Positions 53,222 to 64,000 of a stretch of DNA of 64,000 nucleotides are shown here, piece after piece (the stretch's first letter is position 1; the number at the start of each line of letters is the position of its first letter). Source of the DNA: Hydractinia symbiolongicarpus (lineage: Eukaryota; Cnidaria; Hydrozoa; Anthoathecata; Hydractiniidae); the NCBI RefSeq assembly GCF_029227915.1, contig NC_079884.1, positions 10,416,001 through 10,480,000 on the forward strand, in the 5' to 3' direction. Both the position numbers and the translations under genes were made by a program. The notes beneath the pieces were generated by a model. That model ran no database searches. It had not been told where the DNA came from and saw only the letters and a program-made list of their open reading frames with translations.

Positions 53222-56200
53222 ATTTTGTCCGCTTTCAATCTTGCGTAATTCTAATGTGATATATATTTTTATAATTAGCCTTTCTGAAAAAATTAGTGTT
53301 CTAAATTCTGATAATTTTTTTTTAATATTTGTAATAATAAAGGGTTGTGTTTTTATGTAATATTTGAAGTTTATAACTTCAGATCTGCAACAATTTGTTA
53401 TGAATGTTAGAAAATACATCAAACGATACCAGTCTTCATGCTAAGGATGTTTTTGTTGTCTCGGATCTCTCCCGATGGTATAAAGAAACTTTTTGTAGAT
53501 GCACAAATGTAAATTTTATATATATTGGATTGGGAACATTTGGATGTTATAATTATTTTTTTCTGTTTTTAGTTCAGTTAACGTGTTTAGTTCTCCGTCA
53601 TCACGCTTTTTATAAATATTAGATTATTTTATCATTTACTCGATTTTTTGCTAATCGTGGACTAAATGGAACAACCTGATAAATATTTTCATTGGTCATC
53701 TACGCTCAATGTTCTTTAAAAAAGGTAAATTATAGAATTTCTGTGAAGTGATTCAAAAAAATCAAATATTCAATTTCAATAAATCAAATTTTTATTTAAT
53801 TTTTTCAGTAAAAGCAGCGATTTAGTTTTTTTCATGTCATTTAATGCTCTATTGATTCGTCTGAAAAACTCATCACAATATAAAATTAAATTCTTGTTGA
53901 TACAATATTACAGCGCAATCTACTGTTTACCCGATTTATGCTGATTTTGCAAATCTGTAGATGTGCACGCATTCTCGTAGGTAAAAAAGAGGACCTTGTA
54001 GAGTAAATCAGTTTAGGTCAGGTCTGTTATATAGAGGTGTCCACTTTAGACAGATTTCATTGTATTTACAAATGTAACATAAAAATTAATTATATAGGAT
54101 TCCATCGTTGTATATATAAAATTTGATATGATTTTTATTTAGTTTGGGAAGTATATATGTAATTATTTATCTGGTGCCATTTGGGTGTTGGTTTCCTGGT
54201 GTGGATTTAATTTGGTTTTGGATTTTACGTTGCGTTTCAGAAAAACTACAGCATTCCTTCTCAGCATATTGAATTATTCACATATGAGCTTTGATTTGAA
54301 AAGTCTTGTTATAAATATTTGAACAGTATTTTGAGTTCGTTTCGACGCGACTTGTAAAAGAAATATTTTTTTATTCGGTTGGAGGTTGGAGGTGTGACTA
54401 AAATATAACCCCCCCCCCCTTTTTCACAGCTCTGAACGTTTACTGATATCGACTCGGCACACCACAGCTTATAACAAGCGTCACATAGAAAATCTGTGTA
54501 GAAGGTACTTGCTCTGGAAAAAAAATTTTAACAGATCATTTCCATGATTTTACTTATTGTTTATTTTTGTAACAACGCATCCCACGATACACATTATTTA
54601 ATAGTTGTACAAAAGTTACCATGTAAATAAATATTAGACTATAATACTGCTTTATATACAAATTGTTCATTTTTTTGTGAAGTTATTTTCTCTAGCGTCC
54701 GAATCCTTGCAGAAAATGATATTTTGATCTTGATTTTTACTTATCCTCGCCGCATTTCTATTGGCGGAAATTTTGGGGCCTTTGATGTTTGGCGTATTTA
54801 TAGGTCTAGACTTATTTTGAAGTTTTGGATTTTCAGCTTACCTTAAGTCAAAACATCTTCCTTGTGTTCTTGTAAAAAGTTTTGGTGCATAAACATTTGA
54901 GGATGTGTGACCCCTCTTGGTTACATCAAGCCCTTAGATTAAGGTAAGTTTCTCAGCCAGCTAGTAATATTAACCCTCTTAGGAATCGTCAGGAATTTTG
55001 GAAATATAGGTAAAATGTCAGAAAAATCCAGTCTTTTTATAAATTTACAGGATACGTTTCAATCTCATTTTACTTTATCTTCAGCTTGTAATTGTTTCAT
55101 CCTTTGTTTCTTCTGTATATTGCATTTTTTCTTCTTCCTTGTACAGTCAACTAGTTCATCAGCCGATACTATAAGAGAAAGTAGGGAAGAAAATATTCGG
55201 AAATGTCAGGGTTTCCAGGGCCATTCATTTTTCTTGATGTTAACGGGTTATGCGACAGAAAAATGTAAGGAAGTTATCTGTTAGCGTAGACGTAGAGTCT
55301 CCATGGGGACGAGGGTGAATAGGAAAATATTGGCGTCAAATGTTCACACCTATTTATTTTCACCCTCGGAGCTCTTTGCGATAAAATTGTGGAGGAGTAA
55401 ACGCGCCGTCTTATAATAAACGGCCTTTTCTCTAGAAGAAAGCGTTGCGTTGAATGACATACAATGCAAATAAAAAATAAATAAGAAACTTCATAACAAC
55501 TTATTCGAATAATCCGGAGAAGGTATAGTCTGTGTTGCTTCGGGTTTTAGTATAACTGACGATGGCAATGTTGACGCGATGTGGATTTTATATGGAAATA
55601 CCTTATCGGTAAAATAAAAGTCGGCAAAAAAACTAGTCGGCAAAAATAAAACGTCGACAAAAATATTAGTCACTTGGACAAAGTTTAGTCACTTTTTGCC
55701 GAATAAATTTTTGAATTTAGTTACTTTTTGCCGATCAATTTCCAAACAAAAATAATCAAGAAGGTTTAGATTTTGAAAGTTTTTTTTAAATAAAACAACA
55801 ACAACAAAAATGGCTGTAGGTATATAAAAAAGTTTAAGTTTAGTCAATTTCAAGAATAATTGCATTCAGCTGATAAAAATTAGCAACAAGGAAGAAAAAA
55901 CGGCAAAAAAGGTGATCGGTAAAAAAATTCGTCCGTAAAAAATCAGCAAAAAGTGGTGTTTGGCAAAAAAATTAAGAGAAAAGAAATTGAAAAAAAAAAA
56001 TTTGGTCAGAAAAAAAAAGATAGGCAAAAAAGTTAGGTCGAAAAAAAAAAGTCGCCAAAAAAGTTTGATTGGTAATAAGAACGTCGGCAAAAATTTTAGT
56101 CGGCAAAAAATATTAGTCATATAGGCAAAAATTTGTTACTTTTTTTTTACTGATACGGTGTGTGTTACATTGGCAAGAGAAAGGGAAAAACTTATCGAAC

Positions 56201-57575
56201 TTTATTTAAACGCTCCATCGCCCTCATCCAATTTAAGCTGCATTTTTCTTTTAACCTCTTGTAAGCAGTTTTGGCTTTAGTATATAAAAATAGCAGTCTT
56301 TCTAGCAGTCAATCATCTTGTTACCAAACGAAAAACCAATCGTATTTTTGTTACTCAATGTTGTTCATCAATTACTCGGTGTCACACAGAGGTTAAATCA
56401 ACATCCCCCGTTTTTACAACTCGCCACGTTAAACGTTGGATAAAATCTCCTATATCTGATTCATTTTTTATAACTATTTCTGTGGTTTGATATTGCACAA
56501 ACTTAACCCCCGTTTTATCTCGTGCATCATCAGTATTCATATTTTGCAACAGTATTTATTCTTAATTCTTATGATCTGTTTAATTTTTCATGGTTGACAG
56601 TGTGTCTATTCATGCCGGGACATTTGCGTGTACCCCGGGACAAATAGATACTTCACACTGTAGTGAACTTTCCATACTTCCATTTAAACTGGTTGAAATA
56701 AAAGAATACAGTTATAGCTTATAAAAACATTTCCTCTTTTATCAGGTAAATCCGGGTGTTAAAAAACCCAATTTTTAACTTGTTTAACCTAAATTCATTT
56801 CAGATATTTATAATCATATACATATAAAGTTTATATATGATATGAAACATTTTCAGTGTTTGGAATATATTTTTTTATTTGTTTACTAAGGATGTCATAC
56901 TATTAAGAATGTTGCATTTTAATAAATGAATCCACCCCTGATTGAATGCGTTAAACAACTCGTATGCCGAAAACACCTATGACACGCGATTGTATCCTTT
57001 TAAATAATTAACCGGTTTGGTTCACACAGTCAAAACAACTTTATCCTGTAAAGTTCTATGATTAGAAATCTTAATTTTTAGTTTTAGTTTTGAGAGAAGA
57101 GGTACTGCATATTCAAGACTGGTGGAAATAGTGCGTAAGCTTTTTTTGTAATTTAAGTTAATATATATAAATATTTTTTTACTTGTTTTTATTTCATTTT
57201 TTATGTTTTTTTGTAAAAATCTTAGCATGAAATCGGCCAAGATATTTAAACATTAGAACGTCAGGAACCGTCATTTTTTTTTTTTTTTGAAAATGGCTGT
57301 AATATTACACATCAAGAAAATGTAGCTAAGAAGAATTACGGAAAACATGTCCTGTAACAGTTTCATACGTCGCACTGACTAGCATTAAAATCTACCAAGC
57401 TTTGGTGAGACAAACGGTATTAAATGTACTTACAGTACGTCCGTCCAGGTTTTCTCTTCATTATCGTAATTTCCTTTCCTGCTAGACAAACCTTTTCACG
57501 GTCAGTTCGCACGCCAAACGCGCTTTGTTGAGGTGTTCAAACCGTAACATTGTCTTTTCTTTTTATCTTAGTGAA
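53222..57575. other. 3' flank of TMEM117 and intergenic
   Basis: No further gene seen between TMEM117 and the NOL4-like gene. 55600-56150 is a separate repeat entry. A C run lies at 54410-54419. Several AT-rich open frames (53404-53622, 55015-55284, 57022-57240) lack domain or splice evidence. Confidence 0.45.
55600..56150. repeat. Degenerate array of CGGCAAAAA motifs
   Basis: About 15 imperfect copies of GTCGGCAAAAA / AAAATTAGTCAC at 10-30 base spacing. Related TTTAGTCACTTTTTGCCGA sequences occur at 55685-55735, and looser ones at 10320-10360 and 26600-26635. No coding. Confidence 0.7.
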
Positions 57576-60500
57576 ATGAGTAAACCGACTGCAACACAAA
57601 AAGGAAAGAGTATAAACAACAGTAACAACAACATAAACAACAACAACAACAACAAAATGAGTGACACATATACATGTGGTCCTAATACTGCTTTGTTTTC
57701 TAAATGGGTTGGTAATAATTATGGTGGGAACACCCGTACAAAAACTATTTCCAAAGAAAAATACACGAAGATTTGTAATTTGATTCGTGGCGATGACACA
57801 AATTGTAACGCGAAATTTCGCACTTGGGTTCGCAACAAGGGATTTCAATTGTTACGACATGATACAACGACGAATGAAATCATGGAAGATCTCAACGGCG
57901 ATTTGTACGTGTCTTTACACGCAAAACAGGTAAAAATTTCTCTTAAAAAATGTCTATTTCTATTTCTATTTATTCTTTTTCTCTATCGTCCTGAACAATA
58001 GGCCTATTGTGTTTGACATGAGATTGCAGCCTGATGTTCTTATAAAGCAGATTCTGATAAAAGAAAAAGCGTGTGCTTTACTTTGAAAATACTTTGGGTG
58101 TGTTTAAAGTGTCGTAAACGTATTTAAAAACAAAGAAGATGACAAAGAAAACGAGAACAAAAAGGATAAGAATAACTTACAAGTTTATTGCATATACTTT
58201 TTATTATAAATATATATTTTTTTTGATTTACAGGAAAGCACTTCAATGGGTGAATGTAGCATTGAAACATTCCTGCGTACCAATTTACCAGCCATCTCGT
58301 TCTATCGTAAAGTGGCTGTAGTGGAAGAGTTTTATGGCATCATCAAAAGCGCGCATGTCGATGAGAAGGGACAACATTCCGGCCAAAAGAAAACATATCG
58401 ACTCGTATGTGCTTTGTTATTCCTGTTGGTATTGATTAATTTTTTTAACAGGTTTCTTCATCCTTTTTCTCAGGGCTCTTTGCCTCCTTTTCCGCCATAG
58501 GACCCACGTTGCTTCTGTAGTATTCTTCCGGATGTAAAACCAAATAGGACCTAGGGACGAGCTTGACCATAAGAAGTGGTTGGTTTTACTAGTTTTTTAG
58601 ATGCCTAAGTGTGATATTAAATTTGAGTTCATTTCTAAGGGGTGGCTTACAAATTAAAAAGTAAAAGTTTAGATTTTACTGTCAAGCATTTGTGATATTT
58701 CAATTCTTAAAATCAAAAGCACTCAGACTCTTGTGAAGTGTACTTTTTTTTCTTTAAAATATCGATGTTCCATGGCATAAATATGTAAACACCAAACGAT
58801 TTAATCCCATCTCTGTACACTATCAAGGCAGATTAAGAAATATGTAGAATAAAAATCAATAGACTAGGGCCTGATTCCTGAACAATATCGTTGGACATAT
58901 TCAAAGTAGTAGTCGAACATTTTGCTTATTCGGACAAAAGTACTGATCCCTTTACCAGGTACCCCAATAATATCTGTCCCTACACCTCAATGATCTGTAA
59001 AAGTTTAAGATTTAACGTTATTAGACATAATTTTTTACTTCTCAGAGTCTATACGTGAACAGCTACCGACAAAAAATCATACAAATATTTGGAACAAGAA
59101 AATTAGGTTGACTTATAGCTAGAAACTAGTATCAGGTAATTTTGTGACACTGAAGATCACCGTATTAGCCAGCACCCTGCGTCGTATTAGTCTTATCTCA
59201 ATATTTTTGTGAAGGTACACACAACCTCGTCCCCAGTGCTATTTTGTGCCTATGATACGCAGAGTAAGTATGACAGCCGTAGAAGTGTCCTGGAAGTTAA
59301 GTTTTTAATTTTTAACTTTTTTGCATGTTTTTTAAAATCCGCAAAAATGACCAAAAGCTATATGCTAGGAATTATGAAATCTATGTTACTTTGTTATACG
59401 GATTGGGCTATAGTCACGGATTCCATATTTTTGAGGTCCAGAACGGAAAAATTATGAAATTTAATAATGTCCTAGTACAACCTTGTTCCCAGGACTTTTT
59501 ATCGTTTTTCTAGTTACGTACAATTAATTAAAACATATAATCTTTAGAAGTCGTGATGCTTATCCAGCCACAAATTAAATTTTTTACATACCACATATAA
59601 TTTTTATTAAACATTGCAATTGTTTCAAAAGTCACAGTAACTAGAAACTATTTTCCTCTCCTGATAAGGATTGTCCTGCAATTGCGCAAAATAGCACATA
59701 TTTTAAATACTTCATTTTGTCTAGAAAAGTTAACAAAGCACGTGCAGTAATTGTGAACAAACGAGTCTATCCCGTGTTTGACTGGCGTGCAGTAGCCTCT
59801 TGACATCAAAACAAAACCATGACATTGCAGACCACATAACCAATAGGAGGGCCCGAACACGACAATTTTGTTTTTGTTGCGCTTGTCAAGATAATGAAGT
59901 GTTTAAAATACGACACATGCTATAAGTAGCTTATTTTGTGTCGTTTATTACTTGAGAATGTCATCAACTTGATTCGTGACCTATTGTGAGCAAAAAAAAA
60001 AATTAATACAGTTTATTTTGTGGCTAGAATTTGATTTATCCTCTATATATATTGATTGAATAAGGCTCTTCTAGAGATGCTTATAGAATAAAAAAAACAC
60101 GAACCTACCCAGGATTATATGTGTAGAAGTAATGAAAAATCCTCCAGGCCCATAACCACAAAAATTCTATCCATTGAAATCATTAGAAAACGGTGTTGTA
60201 TGGTGTTTTTAGTTAAAAAGCTTTAAAAAATATCTAAAAACGTGGAGAGCTTGTAACATTTCCATGTGGCTGTTTTGTACGCTCAAGGTCAATTACTGCT
60301 TTGTCACGACCTCTCAATGATAGTATTGCATGCGTCAAAGCACCTTTGTAAACAATGATGCTGAAATGTAACTAGAAGGATAGTTAAAAACAGTTTTAAG
60401 AAGTTCTGAGATGATTTATCGTCAATGATTAAAAAATCCCAGTCTTAAATAGTTTATTTCTTAAAAATTTCATTCATATCATTACAGTTAAACCACAAAA

Positions 60501-62107
60501 AAATGATGTGATTAAATGAGTTCTAGTTCAAAACATTCATTTAAATGAGTATGTTCCACCCTTAACTTATCATATGCAGTCTGTGCAAAAAAATAAATAA
60601 ATAAGAAAAAAATAAGAAAAAATGAGAAAAAAATTCACGTAAATATATTTGCTTTTTTTGGTATAAGTGATCCTTCCTGTGAAGTGGCGTCTTATCGCAT
60701 TCACACGTATCAAAATCATCCCTTTATTTCAGGTCTTAACGCAAAGCTGCTTTCATTTTGAGTCTAACCTTCGGTCGCTTTTCCAAGCGTTAAAATCATT
60801 TCCGACTTCATTAATAATCATTTAATCTATTCTAGGTATCTGATACATACGCATTTCTGCCAAGAGAAGTGATAACATATTACTTACTAAACTGTGAAGC
60901 ATGCAAGCCACGGATTCAAAAGTATGGACCAGTACCCTCAAAAACAAGAAGAAAGAACGAACCAATCGATGGAAATATACATAGAATACACTCTTCTCCT
61001 GAGAATCAACCTTCATCGTTTTTTCCTTATCACAAAACACGTTCAGACATAGAAAAAACTGGAGAAGTTTACTATCCTTTGAGTCACACCACATGCGCGA
61101 AAAAAGGGGTTAATGCTACAAGTAGTTATTCTGTATATTATCAACCAAATATCTATCAACATTCTAATTATATCCCATCTGATTACTCTATTCCTATAGA
61201 CAATAACTATACCCCAAAACTGTACAATCGCTACAAATCAAAACACCAAGCAGAAGGATATTTTTATCCTCACGAGAAACGCCTTGGTCTAACTCCAGAC
61301 ACAATATATTCCAGCTCCCATACTTTCAGCGGACACTATTCTTATCCATATAACAACTCCTCTAGAAAAATAATGCAACAACTATATATCAACATTCCGT
61401 TGGAGCAATCACAACACCATTATGAAAGCCACCGTCAACACAAAGCTAAGGATATAACACAACATAGAGCTGATTCACACACACGAGAGGAAAAAGATCC
61501 ATACAGACATGCAACTTCGCCTTCTTACGAAACGAAATGGCAAGAATTTACACAAAGCAATGCATTCTCAAGAGCAGTAAACAGAGAAAGTTTAAACTCG
61601 ACTGGTTATGAAACAAATGATAGCTTAAGCAGTGACAGTCAATCCCCTTCGGTAAAAATGAGCTGTTCTAAATCATGGTCCTCTACAGAGCTGAAAAATA
61701 ATTCAAGCAGTCAAGAGAATTATACTAAGCAAAGGAGGGATACCTATACTTCAGATCAACCAGGAAGTCAAACAAAATTTTACAAATATGAATCAAGTAG
61801 CGAGCCAGTGTTCCAGCTATTTTCTCCAGCACGTGACGTGAAACGCAGCGGAATAAAAAGACAAGGTAAGGAGGAGGTTATCGCACATACTGCATCACCT
61901 CCGTTTGAACAAAATAATCCCGAGAAGTCTCTTAGCCTTTTGAATTACCAAACACTCTCCAATTGGCATAGAAATGTGTTTCACAAAGTGACGTCATCAT
62001 TATCAAATTTGACGGACATAAGTAATGACAATGATATCCTCAAAATACCAAGCAAAAGAAGTATCGCTATAGCATTACAACACTTAAATGGTTGTGAGGA
62101 AGATTAA
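57576..62107 (+). CDS. NOL4-like protein (N-terminal domain of nucleolar protein 4 family), 3 exons
   Basis: Exons: 57576-57929, 58234-58404 and 60836-62107; phase 0 at both junctions, about 598 residues. The start is ATG 57576, four bases after an acceptor (TATCTTAG), so a 5' untranslated exon is likely. An Asn-rich stretch (about 16-27) precedes the conserved region: RTKTISKEKYTKI, NAKFRTWVRNKGFQL, then exon 2 with YRKVAVVEEFYGIIKSAHV and HSGQKKTYRL, and exon 3 starting VSDTYAFLPREVITYYLLNC, all matching NOL4/NOL4L. The rest (about 205-598) is a Ser/Tyr/Asn/His-rich, probably disordered tail with no NOL4 C-terminal block. NOL4 proteins are nuclear or nucleolar and of unclear function. Two AATAAA signals follow, at 62373-62378 and 62393-62398. 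Confidence 0.85.
58405..60835 (+). other. Large intron 2 of the NOL4-like gene
   Basis: 2.4 kb between exons 2 and 3, AT-rich. Open frames at 59209-59513 (plus) and 59648-59860 (minus) show no domain. No mobile element recognised. Confidence 0.6.
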
Positions 62108-64000
62108 GATGTTTGGAAAGATAGTATGGATGAAGAAGATGGCCAACACTGTGCAAGTAATCTCAATATAAAAGACAATTAGATTGAACCTACAAATATG
62201 ATGGATTATGTTTTATTGTTTCCTGGGTTTTTTTCTGTTAATAGCTACATTGTTTTGTTTCCTGATAGATGAGAATCAATTAAATTTTACCCAATACAAC
62301 GGGTTGGTGACGAAGATGCTTTTTTGGAAACTAGAATTAGTACCTGATTTCCTCAAAAAAAATTGTTCCTTAAATAAAATTGTATGTTACGAAATAAAGT
62401 TTAAAAAAATGTTATTAAAAATTTAGAAGTATTTTTTTATAGTTTTTGCTTTTACATCTATTAACTTAAAATTTAACTAAAGGGACATAGACATACATAT
62501 TAATCCAGCGTGGTTCTTTAAAACTGAACATTGACCTGGAGTTCCTGAACCTTGACCTGAAGTTCCTAAACCTTAAGAATAAGCAGTGCATCAACTTCAT
62601 TCTTAGGACCTTTTTCCCTTTGATTAAGGCCTTGGGTACGAAGTTAGTTACGATGTGATACCACAGTGTACCTGCAAGACGGCTTTTAGTCGTACCCTTT
62701 CTGAAAAATAAATAAATAAATGGAATAATGCGTAAGTTTTGTTTGTCCACTGGGTTTTTTCAAAAACGTGTCTATTAGCGTTGATCTCTGTGGTGACGTA
62801 ACGTAAGAGGGAATCCATCTAATAATATATTCGTACTAAGTAAATCGTTTTCTTTCTCGTTTAACCCGCTTCCCTTATGAACAGTGTTATATGCTGTCTC
62901 CTCGCATGCCAGCAATGGTTGATTAAGCATCTCTACTCAAATAAACGCCTCTTATAAAACTGGAAACCTTATTAAGTACCGCTGCGCTTAATCGTTTATT
63001 TGAAGTTTGTAGCGTCATGTAGATTCTCGATCACTAATCTATGCATGTATCTTTACTCATTTTGAATAACTCAACTCTCCTTCTCGCGCCTGTTAAAGAA
63101 AAAGTTAAACTGAAAGTTATTTTTTGATATACTCATTGAACGAAATTTTTCCTTTCGTTTAATACCTCTAACAGAAAAATTTTTAACACTCACGCCTTCG
63201 TTTTGACAATTTAGATTTAAATCTAGATCAATTGCAGTTACTTCCGAGAAAAAAAAAGGTTTATACTTAAGCAAATATATCCATGTTCATGAGTCTACTT
63301 ACTTAAAAAGGTAAACTGCGTATGTAAGGAGAAAATAAAATAAATAAAAGGAGTGGCATGTTTGACTCGATCTTCGTATGCATGTTGTTCATATTCTTGC
63401 CTTTCAAAATCGACCACAAACAGCCGAATTACTAAGGGCTTTGACTTGTGTCAAAAAGTATTTTTGAAGAAGTTTGGAAAATTAAGCATCTCAGAGTTAG
63501 TCTTAATAAGTGCTAAGATCATTTTTTCATTTTTTTCGTGAAAAATTTCTCGATATCGATTGTGAATGGTAGGTTAAATTTGGATTCATCCTGAAGCTCT
63601 TTTCAAACATTTTTTCTGTAGATTTAGTTATCTTAGTGGAGCTACAAAAACCAAGGAAAACGATTTTCATGAAGATAGCAAAACATCTCTAACAGCTCTT
63701 TGATCAGGCCAAATAGGTGTTAGAGATGTTTTTGATCGTGTAAATCTCCCGACTTTATAAGGATTTTTTTGAACTGCAAGGTCATATCATTATAGAATTG
63801 CATTTTCTGGCAAAAAATACCAATTTTTCTTATGTATGGGTCTTTTCAGCTTGTCAAGAAGAGAGTGGAGAGACAGAGAATAAAGGTCGAAGTTCTGTAA
63901 GGTGAACAGTAAATAATAAGAAAGAAATTCCTCATAATGTCCACATTTTGGAGGTCAATTTCAGCTGTCCAATTTATAAAGTGCCTGTTTTAAACAGAAT
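62108..64000. other. 3' flank and intergenic to the window end
   Basis: No gene recognised. 62940-63005 contains the AATAAACGCCTCTTATAAAACTGG repeat also seen near 6780 and 35930. Confidence 0.4.

Overview
The window is animal nuclear DNA. It is AT-rich, with short intron-split genes, canonical GT-AG splice sites, TTAGGG-type repeats and many kinds of transposon. The gene set (CFAP157, TMEM117, PTGES2, FAM174, a UPF0489/C5orf22 relative, a NOL4-type gene and a claudin-like membrane protein) is metazoan. The transposon mix (RTE and RLE LINEs, Helitrons, SWIM/THAP fragments, CAG-ended MITEs) suggests a non-bilaterian, most likely a cnidarian, but the species cannot be fixed from this sequence. 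All gene identities come from protein patterns read by eye, and all exon models from splice sites and phase.

Layout. 1.6-5.1 kb (minus): UPF0489-family gene in three exons, with a Helitron in intron 1. 5.7-6.4 kb: tRNA-derived SINE and an 81-bp tandem duplication. 7.2-10.9 kb (minus): five-exon claudin/PMP22-like protein with a repetitive N-terminus and a long tail. 13.2-16.5 kb (minus): CFAP157 in six exons. 18.3-19.3 kb: CAG-ended MITE. 20.0-22.4 kb (minus): RTE-like LINE with a PHD finger, its 5' truncation joined to telomere-like repeats. 23.4-26.0 kb (plus): PTGES2 in five exons. 27.7-30.0 kb (minus): FAM174-like gene in four exons. 30.2-35.3 kb: dead CR1/Jockey-like LINE, SINE, RTE remnant, a Helitron end expanded into a ~370-bp CAGA microsatellite, and a pogo/Tigger transposase remnant. 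36.3-45.5 kb: a ~9.1-kb segment bounded by ~230-bp inverted repeats, holding THAP and SWIM-domain pseudogenes and a nested, nearly intact RLE-type LINE. 46.7 kb: second CAG-ended MITE. 49.9-53.2 kb (plus): TMEM117. 57.6-62.1 kb (plus): NOL4-like gene.

The host genes look like independent single-copy genes rather than a pathway or operon: a ciliary protein, membrane proteins, a lipid-related oxidoreductase-fold protein and a putative nuclear protein. The most unusual content is the inverted-repeat segment at 36.3-45.5 kb, which I could not assign to a known transposon superfamily.
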